Assembly: GCA_021733665.1 (NCBI GenBank)
Contig: JAHREI010000012.1
Span: 1 to 50,748, forward strand
Direction: 5' to 3'
DNA: 50,748 nucleotides
Source: Bacillus subtilis
Lineage (GTDB): Bacteria > Pseudomonadota > Alphaproteobacteria > Rhizobiales > Rhizobiaceae
Below the pieces are notes generated by a model that saw only the letters and a program-made list of their open reading frames with translations, was not told the DNA's origin and searched no databases. The stretch's first letter is position 1. Every line of letters begins with the position of its first letter. Positions 34,370 to 42,806 of the stretch are shown here, piece by piece. Position numbers and translations under genes: made by a program.

Positions 34370-35833
34370 GTGGCAGACCTATCCTATTTTCATGGCGTTA
34401 AGGTAGAGGAAAGTGCTACCGCACCGGTTGCCCTGCGAATTTCACAGCAAGGTGCAACCTTTGTAAATGGCACAGCCCCCGATGCTGATCCTGCATCATT
34501 TCCGATCGACCAACCGCGTCTCGTTACCTCGCTTGCGCAGGCGGCTTTGCTCGGCGCTGGAGGTACATTACGCTCAGCAGTTGAATCTATCTTGGGTGAG
34601 GGTGGTAGCTATGTCGTCGTTAATGCCGTTGAGCATGATGATGACCCCGCAAATCTTGAAGCCAATCTTATCGGCGACCCATCAGCACGCACGGGTCTGT
34701 ATTCAGCTTTGCGTGTAAAGTCTTTGCTGGGTATTCAGCCGCGCGTGGTTGTCACAGCTGGTAACACAGGTGCATTTATTGATGGTGGACTTCTGTCCGT
34801 TGCCATCAGCAATCAGGGTACAAACTTGACTGAACCGCCGATTGTGAAAGCGACTGGTGGAGGTGAAAATCCAGCTAAAGTTCTGCCTGTCCTAGCGGTT
34901 GTCATGGGAACCGGTGATGATGCTGATAAGGTAATCGCTGTAACAGTGGTGAAACCTGGTAAGCATATGACACAGGCGCCTGTGATTGAATTTACAGGTG
35001 GTGGTACAGAAGCAGGGAAAACTATGCCGATCGCTACCGCCAATATTGGTGATGTGGCAAACGCCTTTGTGTCAGCCCTGAATACTATCACACCAAAAAT
35101 TCGTGCCCGTGCTTATATCAGCGGCCCTAATACCACGAACGCAGAAGCTATCCGCTGGCGCAAAACAATTAACTCCGATCGCATTCTCTGCATTGACCCG
35201 CTTGCAATTAAGAATGTTGCTGGTGTTCCTGTGCCACGGCCGATTGCGCCAGTTTTTGCAGGGGTACGTGCCCGCGTTGTTGCTTCGTTCGAGGGTGTGT
35301 CCGGTTCGGTTTCTAATAAAATAATCCGGACAATTGATGGTGTAGCGCGAACAGTCACCTATCCGGAAGATAGCAACTATCTGAACGAAAATCATGTGGC
35401 GACTGTCATTAATGAACGTGGCGGTCTACGTACCTGGGGTTCACGGTTAGCGACCGATAGCACGCTCTGGCACTTTGATAGTGTGCGTGCGACGGCAGAC
35501 ATGATCAACGAGGCGTTGGAAGATTTATATTTTCAGTATGTCGATCGGAAATTCACCAAAGCTAATCTGAAGCAGTTCATCGAAGATGGTAATGCCGCGC
35601 TGCGGGTTTTCCAAAACAATGATGATATTTTGGGTGGTCGTGTTTGGTTGCCAATCACGAATGATCCGGCGGTTAATGTTCAGGGAAAAGTTTTCCTCAA
35701 TGTTGAGTTTGAGCCGGTCGGCTTGATGGAACAGATCCACGTCACCACTCACCGTAACATTCTTTATTACCAGGTCATGCTGGATGAAGTGAATGGCTTG
35801 ATCGAAAACGGCCCGCTAACGCTCGGCGAGTAA
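34370..35833 (+). CDS. Contractile tail sheath protein (FI family)
   Basis: A 487-aa sheath subunit. Its N-terminal strand and helix (FHGVKVEESATAPVALRIS) are followed by LLGIQPRVVVTAG, and the C-terminal domain includes NENHVATVINERGGLRTWGSRL and the terminal VTTHRNILYYQVMLDEVNGLI that forms the donor strand. Residues about 139-227 are an inserted domain made of two related 38-residue repeats with a TGGG core. GTG start with AGGAGG eight bases upstream. It is longer than the P2 sheath (396 aa), explained by the insert. Confidence 0.95.
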   Translation: MADLSYFHGVKVEESATAPVALRISQQGATFVNGTAPDADPASFPIDQPRLVTSLAQAALLGAGGTLRSAVESILGEGGSYVVVNAVEHDDDPANLEANLIGDPSARTGLYSALRVKSLLGIQPRVVVTAGNTGAFIDGGLLSVAISNQGTNLTEPPIVKATGGGENPAKVLPVLAVVMGTGDDADKVIAVTVVKPGKHMTQAPVIEFTGGGTEAGKTMPIATANIGDVANAFVSALNTITPKIRARAYISGPNTTNAEAIRWRKTINSDRILCIDPLAIKNVAGVPVPRPIAPVFAGVRARVVASFEGVSGSVSNKIIRTIDGVARTVTYPEDSNYLNENHVATVINERGGLRTWGSRLATDSTLWHFDSVRATADMINEALEDLYFQYVDRKFTKANLKQFIEDGNAALRVFQNNDDILGGRVWLPITNDPAVNVQGKVFLNVEFEPVGLMEQIHVTTHRNILYYQVMLDEVNGLIENGPLTLGE

Positions 35834-35842
35834 GGAAATACT

Positions 35843-36349
35843 ATGTCAAATCTCCCTCGTTTAATCCTGCGCGATTGTATGCTGTGGGCAGATCGCGAAA
35901 GTAAGCTCGGCCAGATCGGTGATATCACCCCGCCGGTACCACAGAAGAAACTGGAAGAGTTGCGCAACGCCGGAATGGTCAAGCCTCGCGAGGTTATGCT
36001 CGGCTATGAAAAACTGGAATTCAGTTTCAAGATGCCAAGCCTAGATCCGCAAATCTTGACTCTTTTCGGTCTGAAGCCTGGCGTTGAAAACCCATTCATG
36101 ATCACAGGGGCGCTTGTTGACGAAGATGGTACTGTGCATAGCGCTGTCATGAATATTCGCGGCTTCCTTAAGCAAGCAGATGCAGGCTCATGGAAGACTG
36201 GCGATTTGTCGGAAAGTGATTATCAGGTCTCCGTCCATTACTACAAACTGGAAGTTGATGGCGTGAATCTGATCGAAATGGACGACTTCGATGTGAAAAT
36301 TAACGGCGTTTCACAATACAAAGATATTCGCAACGCTTTGTTGCTCTGA
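35843..36349 (+). CDS. Tail tube protein (FII family)
   Basis: A 168-aa tube subunit: NLPRLILRDCMLWADRESK, PQKKLEELRNAGMVKPREVMLGY, and the C-terminal YQVSVHYYKLEVDGVNLIEMD strand set are the P2 FII pattern (172 aa in P2). Six-membered rings of this protein stack into the tube inside the sheath encoded just before it. A terminator follows. Confidence 0.94.
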   Translation: MSNLPRLILRDCMLWADRESKLGQIGDITPPVPQKKLEELRNAGMVKPREVMLGYEKLEFSFKMPSLDPQILTLFGLKPGVENPFMITGALVDEDGTVHSAVMNIRGFLKQADAGSWKTGDLSESDYQVSVHYYKLEVDGVNLIEMDDFDVKINGVSQYKDIRNALLL

Positions 36350-36376
36350 CCCCATCCTTCTTTTTTTGCTCATCCA

Positions 36377-36407
36377 GCCACCGGCAATCATGCTCGGTGG
36401 CTTTTTT
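36377..36407 (+). terminator. Rho-independent terminator after tube gene
   Basis: Perfect stem GCCACCG (36377-36383) and CGGTGGC (36395-36401), followed by six T. It lowers transcription between the abundant tube protein and the assembly genes. Confidence 0.88.
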
Positions 36408-36423
36408 ATTGAAAGGTACTCCA

Positions 36424-36708
36424 ATGTCCGATGTTCCAGCAGTTACGGTCAAATTGAAAAAACCAATCACCTACAATGATATTGAATACAAAGAGCTGCA
36501 TTTTCGTGAAGCGGAAGTGGGAGACTTGATGGTCGCTGATAGTGTTCAGGGTGAGTTCTCTCGCGATGTTGCGGTGCTGGCCTCAATTAGCGGCGTGCCA
36601 CTACCAGTCTTTAAAAAAATTAAAATATCCGACATGAATCTTATTCTGTCGAAAGCTGCGGAGTTGATGGGAAACGAACCAGTCAAACCGACGACTGGCG
36701 AGGCATAA
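36424..36708 (+). CDS. Tail assembly protein E (tape-measure chaperone, short form)
   Basis: A 94-aa gpE-type protein (phage tail assembly chaperone family, P2 E group): VTVKLKKPITYNDIEYKELHFREAEVGDLMVAD and SDMNLILSKAAELMG. AAAGG lies seven bases before ATG 36424, and the frame before it runs through the terminator. It normally ends at TAA 36706-36708; a fraction of ribosomes would shift at GGGAAAC (36669-36675) to make the longer E+E' form. Lies between tube and tape measure, as in P2. Confidence 0.88.
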   Translation: MSDVPAVTVKLKKPITYNDIEYKELHFREAEVGDLMVADSVQGEFSRDVAVLASISGVPLPVFKKIKISDMNLILSKAAELMGNEPVKPTTGEA

Positions 36709-36836
36709 TCGGTCTAATATCTCACGTCTTTTGCACTCCCATATCCGAAGTGAAGCGCATGTCAGTGGATGAAGCAATCCGCTGGCACATCAAGGCCGTT
36801 GAAATCTGGCAGGCAAGAAGGCAGGGCATGCTATGA
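36424..36836 (+). CDS. Tail assembly protein E+E' made by -1 frameshift
   Basis: A second frame, open from inside E to TGA 36834-36836, has no start codon of its own but encodes a convincing E' tail (GIIGLISHVFCTPISEVKRM, then SVDEAIRWHIKAVEIWQARR). Shifting -1 at the canonical slippery heptamer GGGAAAC (36669-36675; zero frame G GGA AAC) joins 84 residues of E to 53 of E', giving 137 aa. The E' stop overlaps the tape-measure start at 36833 (ATGA). P2 makes E+E' in the same way. Expression by frameshift is inferred; the frames and heptamer are seen. Confidence 0.85.
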
Positions 36837-39013
36837 GTGTTTTACAGTCAGTCCTGAAACTTAGCGTTATGGATGGTGTGTCTTCAAAGATGCGCACCAT
36901 CACGGGCAGCATGAACGGTCTGATGAAGCAGTCCAATAAAATCATGGCTCCCATCAACGGCACAGTAATGCGCGTGGCGGGTCTTGCTGCCGGTTACGTC
37001 GGAGTTCGAGAAGGAATACGTGGCACCGTTGGTGCCGCTATTGGATTTGAATCTGCTTTTGCTGATGTGCGTAAAGTGGTTGATGGTAGTGACGACCAGC
37101 TGAACAATCTGCGTCGCGATATAATTGCTCTTTCCAAAGAGATGCCGGTAACCGCTGAAGGATTTGCTCAGATTTATGCTGCGGCTGGCCAGTCAAACAT
37201 TCCTATTCAGGAAATGAGTAAATTTTCCAAGATGGTGGCAGAAGTCTCCACCGCTTGGGAGGTGCCTGTGGCAGAGACAGGCCAGGCACTGGCTGAAATC
37301 AAAAACCAGCTTCGTATGAATGTCAGTGAAATTGGTCTTTACGCTGATGCGATCAACCATCTGGGCAATAACACCGCTGCACGCGCTCCTGATCTTGTTG
37401 ATTATTCGAAACGTGTAGCCGCTACCGGTGAGCTTTACGGCTTTGCAGCTGCAGAAACCTTGGCGTTCGGCGGGGCTATGATTGCCTCCGGCGCTCAGTC
37501 CGAAGTTGCGGCCACATCGTTCCGCAACATGGGGCGAGCGCTCACCGTAGGCGAGAGAGCTACAAAATCTCACCGAGTAGCTTATTCTAAACTTGGCCTG
37601 GACTCTGTTAAAGTCGCAAAGTCTATGCAGAAGAATGCGGTTAAGACCACGCTGGATGTGATTGACCGAATTCAGAAGCTGCCTGAGTGGCAGCGTATCT
37701 CCATCGCCAGCGCTTTGTTTGGTGATGAAGCCCGCGCTTTGATGCCTTTGATCAATAACTCAACGGATCTTCGCCGCCAGCTGGACATGGTGAGTGATAG
37801 TGCGAATTATGCTGGCTCATCCTTTGAGGAATATCGGGTTCGTGCAGAAACCACGGCCAACACCATTGATAAAGTAAAAAACAACTTTATCGCTCTTGGC
37901 ATTGGTATTGGCGATAGCATGCTGCCTACCATCAACAGTGCGCTGAATGGCGTGCTGGATGTCTTTGCCTCATTGGAAAAGCGCACAGGCTTTTTCGAAG
38001 AGTTTAACATCGGCATGAAAGGGTTTATGCAGGGGCTTGGCTTTAAAGATGCCCGCGAGTTGGTGAACGGGCTTGCCGATTTAATGCTAGGGCCTGTTCT
38101 TGACCCTAAAGGTATGTCAGATGCTGGTGAGCGCCTTGGTCGGGTCTTTATGCAGGCTAAAGAATGGGGTGCATCTATCCGCGAGCTATCGGCCGCAATT
38201 AGTGAAAGCCCGATTGCTCTGTTCTTTGGTGAGATGGCTGGTTACGGCTTCAAGTTTGTTCTTTTGGCTGCAGGTGTTGGCCTGCTCGCAAAATCAATAC
38301 TTGGTCTTGGCAGGGCACTATTGTTTCTCAGTGGTGCAAAACTTGGTTTTGACATACTAAAAGGTGTCGCTAAGATTGGCGGGGCGCTTCTTTTCGGTTC
38401 TGGGGCTGCTGCTGCTTCCGGAACTGCTGCGACTGGTGCAGCAGGTGCTGCTGGCGCAGCAGGTGCAGTGGCAGGCGGGGCGGCAAAAGGCGGGTTCTTT
38501 ACGAAGTTTTTGCGCGGGATTGGGGTAGCCGGCACCGCCTATTCAATGTTTGAGGGGTTAAAGACCTTTGACCCGAAGGGTAACCTTTGGGGGCTGACTG
38601 AGAATATTGACAACTGGTCTAAAGAGAACCTCGGCATTAACCCGTCCAATCTTGCTGAGCCAGTAGACAAAGGAGTGCCAGGCTGGAAGCGCTTCTTAAT
38701 GGGCAGAGCAGCGGACCCAGATTTTAATTTCCGTGAACACATGGGTATTAAAGTCGGTGCAAGTAATGCGTCAGGTGAGAAGCCAGTGAGTCTGACTGCA
38801 CCGACAATTGCAGAGTTGAATAAACCATCCGGTACGCAAGATGTCCGGATTGTTAATCAACAGCCTCCGCCCAACGTCACGAACTATGTCAATGTCACTG
38901 CAAATACAAATGCAAGCCCGTCAGAAATTGGACAGGCAACCGCTGAAGCAGTGGGGCAGGCGACAAAGGCAGCCATCGAAGGGGCTTTCAGCGATTCTGT
39001 GGTAAGCCAATAG
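36833..39013 (+). CDS. Tail tape measure protein
   Basis: A 726-aa protein that sets tail length. It starts MSVLQSVLKLSVMDGVSSKM and contains the TP901-type core at residues about 60-350 (SAFADVRKVVDGSDDQLNN, KEMPVTAEGFAQIYAAAGQ, SGAQSEVAATSFRNMGRAL, ALFGDEARALMPLINN). Hydrophobic helices follow at about 460-540 (FKFVLLAAGVGLLAKSILG, then a glycine/alanine-rich run). ATGA overlap with E'. Its last 26 bases are covered by an opposite-strand gene. Confidence 0.94.
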   Translation: MSVLQSVLKLSVMDGVSSKMRTITGSMNGLMKQSNKIMAPINGTVMRVAGLAAGYVGVREGIRGTVGAAIGFESAFADVRKVVDGSDDQLNNLRRDIIALSKEMPVTAEGFAQIYAAAGQSNIPIQEMSKFSKMVAEVSTAWEVPVAETGQALAEIKNQLRMNVSEIGLYADAINHLGNNTAARAPDLVDYSKRVAATGELYGFAAAETLAFGGAMIASGAQSEVAATSFRNMGRALTVGERATKSHRVAYSKLGLDSVKVAKSMQKNAVKTTLDVIDRIQKLPEWQRISIASALFGDEARALMPLINNSTDLRRQLDMVSDSANYAGSSFEEYRVRAETTANTIDKVKNNFIALGIGIGDSMLPTINSALNGVLDVFASLEKRTGFFEEFNIGMKGFMQGLGFKDARELVNGLADLMLGPVLDPKGMSDAGERLGRVFMQAKEWGASIRELSAAISESPIALFFGEMAGYGFKFVLLAAGVGLLAKSILGLGRALLFLSGAKLGFDILKGVAKIGGALLFGSGAAAASGTAATGAAGAAGAAGAVAGGAAKGGFFTKFLRGIGVAGTAYSMFEGLKTFDPKGNLWGLTENIDNWSKENLGINPSNLAEPVDKGVPGWKRFLMGRAADPDFNFREHMGIKVGASNASGEKPVSLTAPTIAELNKPSGTQDVRIVNQQPPPNVTNYVNVTANTNASPSEIGQATAEAVGQATKAAIEGAFSDSVVSQ

Positions 39014-39362
39014 CTTCGTATTTGATCCACCATTTCTCATATTCCTGATATTGGCGGAACCGAATTTGCTGCTTAAGGCCGTTTGACAGAATGCCTAAAC
39101 CTGAGCACTCTAATGCTCCCTCGTTATTAGAGTGCTCTTTCACTTCCACAACATCAATGATGAGTGCATTGCCTTGAGTTGGAGCATTATCTTTCGAAAG
39201 CTGTACGATCGGGTTAACCAGTTCATTACATGATTTGGGAAAGTCGTCAGTAAGCCGCTCAATAAGCAGCAAGCCCGCAAAGATGAAGCTGCCAATCAGT
39301 AAGGCTTGGCCGATCTTTTTGCCAAGGCTTACTGATTTTTTATTTACTTTCGTATGCTCCAT
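38988..39362 (-). CDS. Opposite-strand small membrane protein (moron candidate)
   Basis: A 124-aa protein on the minus strand between the tape measure and U, against all surrounding genes. One membrane segment lies near residues 15-37 (KIGQALLIGSFIFAGLLLIERL), then a periplasmic-side-like domain with two cysteines (KSCNELVNPIVQLSK, GALECSGLGILSNG) and the end EYEKWWIKYEAIGL. ATG 39362 has GGGG about nine bases upstream. Being silent with respect to late transcription and transcribed in the other direction, it may be expressed in the lysogen, as morons are. Surface or exclusion function is inferred. Confidence 0.75.
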   Translation of the reverse strand: MEHTKVNKKSVSLGKKIGQALLIGSFIFAGLLLIERLTDDFPKSCNELVNPIVQLSKDNAPTQGNALIIDVVEVKEHSNNEGALECSGLGILSNGLKQQIRFRQYQEYEKWWIKYEAIGLPQNR

Positions 39363-39428
39363 ATCCGCTACCCCTTTGTTTGTCCCCGTGGTTGCGGATA
39401 TCGATATTCTATTTTCAGGAAAAATCAA

Positions 39429-39875
39429 ATGTCAGGACCAGTAGCTATGGCGCTGGGGCCTTATGCTTTCGAAGCATTGGGCTTTGGCTATCAGGATATT
39501 TCGCGCAGGGTAAATACTCCGTGGGTAGATATTCCAGTGGCGCAAGCACTCAATCAGCAGCAGTGGACCGGCCCCACCTCAGAAGAGGTCACTATTCGTG
39601 GTGTCCTTTTCAATGAAGAGTTTGGCGGTCAGGATAGTTTAAACGGTCTTATTGCCTCAGCCCTCGCAGGCACTCCATTACTCTATATCAGTGGTGATGC
39701 ATCTGAGGGGTTAATCCATGGGCTGTTCACTATTCAAAGTGTGGATGAGGCAGGTACATATTACGACCGTTTTGGTCGTGCGTGGCGCAACGCCTATTCC
39801 ATTTCAATGAAAAAATATGGGCAGGCATCAGCAGGCGGTAGCGCATTATCGTCGCTCTCAGGACTGTTATGGTGA
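39429..39875 (+). CDS. Tail protein gpU
   Basis: A 148-aa P2 gpU-like tail completion protein: LGPYAFEALGFGYQDISRRV, TGPTSEEVTIRGVLFNEEFGG and RFGRAWRNAYSISMKKYG. In P2, U, X and D follow the tape measure in this order. ATG 39429 has AGGA eight bases upstream. Confidence 0.9.
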   Translation: MSGPVAMALGPYAFEALGFGYQDISRRVNTPWVDIPVAQALNQQQWTGPTSEEVTIRGVLFNEEFGGQDSLNGLIASALAGTPLLYISGDASEGLIHGLFTIQSVDEAGTYYDRFGRAWRNAYSISMKKYGQASAGGSALSSLSGLLW

Positions 39876-39878
39876 GAT

Positions 39879-40091
39879 ATGACAAAGACATACATTACTC
39901 GTCAGGGTGAGACTGTCGATCTCGCCTGCTGGAAGCATTACGGGAGAACGGCTGAGGTTACAGAGGCGGTTCTTGAGGCCAATGCTGGTCTGGCAGACTT
40001 AGGTGCGATTTTGCCAATGGGAACCGTGATCATGATGCCGGTATTTGAAAGCAAGAAAACTGCGAGATCGCTTGTCGGATTGTGGGAGTAG
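39879..40091 (+). CDS. Tail protein gpX (LysM-like)
   Basis: A 70-aa gpX-type protein, essentially one LysM-like fold: TYITRQGETVDLACWKHYGRT, ANAGLADLGAILPMGTVIMMPV. It lies three bases after U and four before D. The LysM-like fold is thought to help baseplate/tail-tube hub assembly. Confidence 0.9.
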   Translation: MTKTYITRQGETVDLACWKHYGRTAEVTEAVLEANAGLADLGAILPMGTVIMMPVFESKKTARSLVGLWE

Positions 40092-40094
40092 CTC

Positions 40095-41270
40095 ATGAAA
40101 CCGCTTGTGGAAGTAACCGTTGACGGGAAACCGGTGGCCAATGCTTTTTATGAACGTCTTATATCTTTGAGTGTCACTGATAAAGAAGGGGTCTCGTCAG
40201 ATACGTTTCAAATAGAATTGAATGACGGCCCCCCCAGCTTCCTAGCCGTTCCTCGGAAGGGAGCTAAGGTCACAATCAAGATTGATGACGGTAGCGGAAT
40301 GCGCTCTCTAGGTATTTTTACCGTTGATAAGGTAACTGCCAAGTGCCTTCCATACGGGCTATCTATTTCTGGGAAAGCTGCAGACTTAAGATCAGGTAAG
40401 CTCAAGGAAAACCGAGAGCGCCATTGGGATAAAGCCAGGCTAAAGGACATCGTCGAAGAGGTCGCAAAAGAAAGTAACCTAAAGGTCGCAATTGATGAGG
40501 ATATCGGTAGCTTTGAATATGGCTGGATAGCCCAGCAGGATGAAAGCAATATTCACTTCTTGGAGCGCTTGGCCAGCCGTCATAATGCTCTGTTTGCTAT
40601 TAAAAATGGCAGTATTGTTTTTACATCAAAAGGAAGTGGGCAGACTGCAAGTGGTAAGCCAGCCGGTACTGTTATCATAGACCCTAAGATCGTGATCCAA
40701 GGTAGCTGTAGCTTTGAAGCTAATGATCGAACCAAATATAAAAAAGTCGTCGCTTATTATCAGGATCGTGACAAGGCAGAGCGGGTTGAGCTTGGTGTAG
40801 ATGCAGATGCTGACGGTGATAGCGTGCTGCGCCTGCCTGAGCCTTATTCCAGCCCCGATGAGGCAGATAAGGCTGCCGAAGCTAAAACCAAAGCTCTCAA
40901 GCGAGGGGAGGGTGCTGCAAGTGTGACGGTAATCGGCAGTACAGCCATTTGCGCAGGCCTACCCTTGCTCTTTCAAAGCATAAGACCTGGCTTTGATGGT
41001 GTGCCCTATGTGATTGATACTGCCACGCACACCTATACAAAAACAAACGGCTACCAAACACAAATCAGCGCCAAGCTTTATGATGGTCAGAGCGCCGGTG
41101 ACGGCAAAGGCAAAAAGAAAAAGACTGTAACGACTGGACAAGCGAGCCAGAGTGAACAAACGGCAAAGTCAGATAACAAAGTCGCCCCGGATGCACCTGC
41201 TGGCACTCCTGCTACTCCTTCCGGTTGGAGTGAGTTCAAGCGCAACTATGGTCTCGCTGATTATAACTAG
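40095..41270 (+). CDS. Baseplate hub / late control protein gpD
   Basis: A 391-aa P2 gpD family protein: a beta-rich hub start (PLVEVTVDGKPVANAFYERLISL), SDTFQIELNDGPP, ERLASRHNALFAIKNGSIVFTSKG and the C-terminal MYSQTISAKL-type strand seen here as GYQTQISAKLYDGQS. It builds the trimeric hub below the tube. The end (KGKKKKTVTTGQASQSE) is a flexible basic and polar tail. Confidence 0.92.
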   Translation: MKPLVEVTVDGKPVANAFYERLISLSVTDKEGVSSDTFQIELNDGPPSFLAVPRKGAKVTIKIDDGSGMRSLGIFTVDKVTAKCLPYGLSISGKAADLRSGKLKENRERHWDKARLKDIVEEVAKESNLKVAIDEDIGSFEYGWIAQQDESNIHFLERLASRHNALFAIKNGSIVFTSKGSGQTASGKPAGTVIIDPKIVIQGSCSFEANDRTKYKKVVAYYQDRDKAERVELGVDADADGDSVLRLPEPYSSPDEADKAAEAKTKALKRGEGAASVTVIGSTAICAGLPLLFQSIRPGFDGVPYVIDTATHTYTKTNGYQTQISAKLYDGQSAGDGKGKKKKTVTTGQASQSEQTAKSDNKVAPDAPAGTPATPSGWSEFKRNYGLADYN

Positions 41271-41427
41271 TGTCATCTGTCAGCGAAGCAAAAATATTGC
41301 TGGTTATGGCGCACAACAGCGGCTGTCAGCAAATCCAGTTTTTGTTGTCCATATCAAAGCAAATGGATTGCTCGATCTAAAGCACGACCAGAGCGATGGT
41401 GTGCTCAACAACCAAGGAGCTTACACC

Positions 41428-41646
41428 ATGACAGATATTGCCACTTCAGTATTCACCCAAATGATTAAAACCATGCAATTAGCTGCTGAAGAATTAACTG
41501 AGCGCCTCGATCTTGCTGCTCAAGACATTGGTGACAACCGCATAAATGGCGCGATCGGCGCTCTGGCCGATATTGATGAGCGCATTGAAAGTCTTACTGC
41601 GATGGTTACTGCGATCAGAGTGATGCATCGCGGCACACCATTCTAA
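41428..41646 (+). CDS. Small hypothetical helical protein
   Basis: A 72-aa protein, MTDIATSVFTQMIKTMQLAA then EELTERLDLAAQDIGDNRIN, with a strong helical and coiled-coil-like make-up. ATG 41428 is preceded by AAGGAG eight bases upstream; the frame stays open upstream but has no good start. It sits alone before a terminator, between gpD and the lysis genes. Function unknown. The stretch 41271-41427 holds nothing else recognised. Confidence 0.65.
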   Translation: MTDIATSVFTQMIKTMQLAAEELTERLDLAAQDIGDNRINGAIGALADIDERIESLTAMVTAIRVMHRGTPF

Positions 41647-41675
41647 TTTCACAATTTGCCGCAACGGCAATAGCC

Positions 41676-41702
41676 AGCCCCGCCTTGTGCGGGGCTTTTT
41701 TT
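41676..41702 (+). terminator. Rho-independent terminator before lysis genes
   Basis: Stem AGCCCCGC (41676-41683) and GCGGGGCT (41689-41696), loop CTTGT, followed by seven T. The stem and T run resemble those at 31603-31633 (AGCCCCGC/GCGGGGCT shared), so the two may be copies. Confidence 0.9.
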
Positions 41703-41717
41703 ATGGAAAGGAAGGCA

Positions 41718-42542
41718 ATGAACCGGACAACATTCTTCGCCTATGCAAGACGTGCTCCTTTTGGAGGGCGCTTATCGCAGCAACAGGTGGATGGTTTGAA
41801 TGCCATTCTTGATGAAGCCGAGAAGCGACGGTTATCAGATGAGGAGACGGCATATGTGTTGGCAACAGCATTTCATGAAACAGCTGCCCGTATGTGGCCT
41901 ATTAAAGAAACGCAAAAAGCGGGAGAAAAGTCTGTTTCGGATAAGATCGTTGTAAGCCGTCTGGATAATGCCTGGGCGGCCGGTAAGTTGAAACAGGTCA
42001 AAAAACCCTATTGGCGCTTTGATAATTTCGGCATGGCATGGTTTGGACGTGGTTTTGCCCAGATCACCCATGAACCAAATTATAAAAAATTTGGCATTGC
42101 GGATGATCCAAGCAAGGCATTGGAACTATCAACCGCTATTCGCGTACTTTTCGAAGGTATGATCGACGGAAAGTTCACCGGACATAAGTTGAGCGATTAT
42201 TTCGGCGATGGGAAGGCGGATCCAGAAGGTGGTCGTCGCATCGTAAACGGCACAGATAAAGCCAGACTAATTGCTGGATATTATCGGAACTTCTTCGATA
42301 GCTTGACGGCCGCGCGGGCTAACAAACAGGAAGCGCAGGAAGCCTCTTTGCCTGATGATAAGCCGCTGCTTGAGAGCAATGCAATCAAAACCATTATTGC
42401 TGCGGGTGGAGGTACTTTCGTTACTGGCCTTCTTAATGCCGTCTCAAATCCATGGGCATTCGCAACGGTGGCTCTGGTGGCAGTTATGGCCGGTACAGGA
42501 TTCTGGTTGTGGCGTAGTGGAAAACTGGAACTCCGGAGATAA
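41718..42542 (+). CDS. Endolysin, GH19/lysozyme-like with C-terminal membrane anchor
   Basis: A 274-aa lysis enzyme. The catalytic region (residues 1-210) resembles chitinase-class GH19 endolysins: catalytic-type Glu54 in ATAFHETAARMWP, and FGRGFAQITHEPNYKKFG near 115-135. The C-terminal 50 residues hold two hydrophobic stretches (IKTIIAAGGGTFVTGLL, AFATVALVAVMAGTGFWLW) ahead of a basic end, like a membrane anchor or signal. ATG 41718 has AAGGAAGG upstream. How it reaches the periplasm is unclear; no N-terminal signal is seen. Confidence 0.82.
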   Translation: MNRTTFFAYARRAPFGGRLSQQQVDGLNAILDEAEKRRLSDEETAYVLATAFHETAARMWPIKETQKAGEKSVSDKIVVSRLDNAWAAGKLKQVKKPYWRFDNFGMAWFGRGFAQITHEPNYKKFGIADDPSKALELSTAIRVLFEGMIDGKFTGHKLSDYFGDGKADPEGGRRIVNGTDKARLIAGYYRNFFDSLTAARANKQEAQEASLPDDKPLLESNAIKTIIAAGGGTFVTGLLNAVSNPWAFATVALVAVMAGTGFWLWRSGKLELRR

Positions 42543-42548
42543 TGTCAC

Positions 42549-42806
42549 ATGAAAATTTATGGGTTGATTATCCTTGCCCTCATGCTTGCGGGTGCCGGTC
42601 TCTACCATCTTGGCCGTCGCGATGCTTTGGCTACAACCAATTACGCTACAGCAATCTCTACAGTTAAAACATTGCGTGACAAAGGTGTGATCTATGCGCA
42701 AGTCTCTCATTCCGCTGCTGATTCTCTGTGCCGTGATTACGGCTTGCCAGAAAACGACATTCCCAAATGTGTGCTCGGGGTTCGAGAAGCTTCAGCCAAG
42801 CCTTGA
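42549..42806 (+). CDS. Inner-membrane spanin-like protein (Rz-like)
   Basis: An 85-aa protein with an N-terminal membrane segment (YGLIILALMLAGAGLYHL), then a short polar part. It directly follows endolysin and holds the spanin-like lipoprotein gene in another frame inside its 3' end. Position and overlap suit an i-spanin, but it is short for Rz (about 150 aa) and lacks an obvious long coiled coil. Confidence 0.6.
   Translation: MKIYGLIILALMLAGAGLYHLGRRDALATTNYATAISTVKTLRDKGVIYAQVSHSAADSLCRDYGLPENDIPKCVLGVREASAKP

Noticed and set aside
41152-41427. Longer frame before the 72-aa protein
   Set aside because: The added residues overlap gpD and lack a ribosome site; ATG 41428 has AAGGAG.
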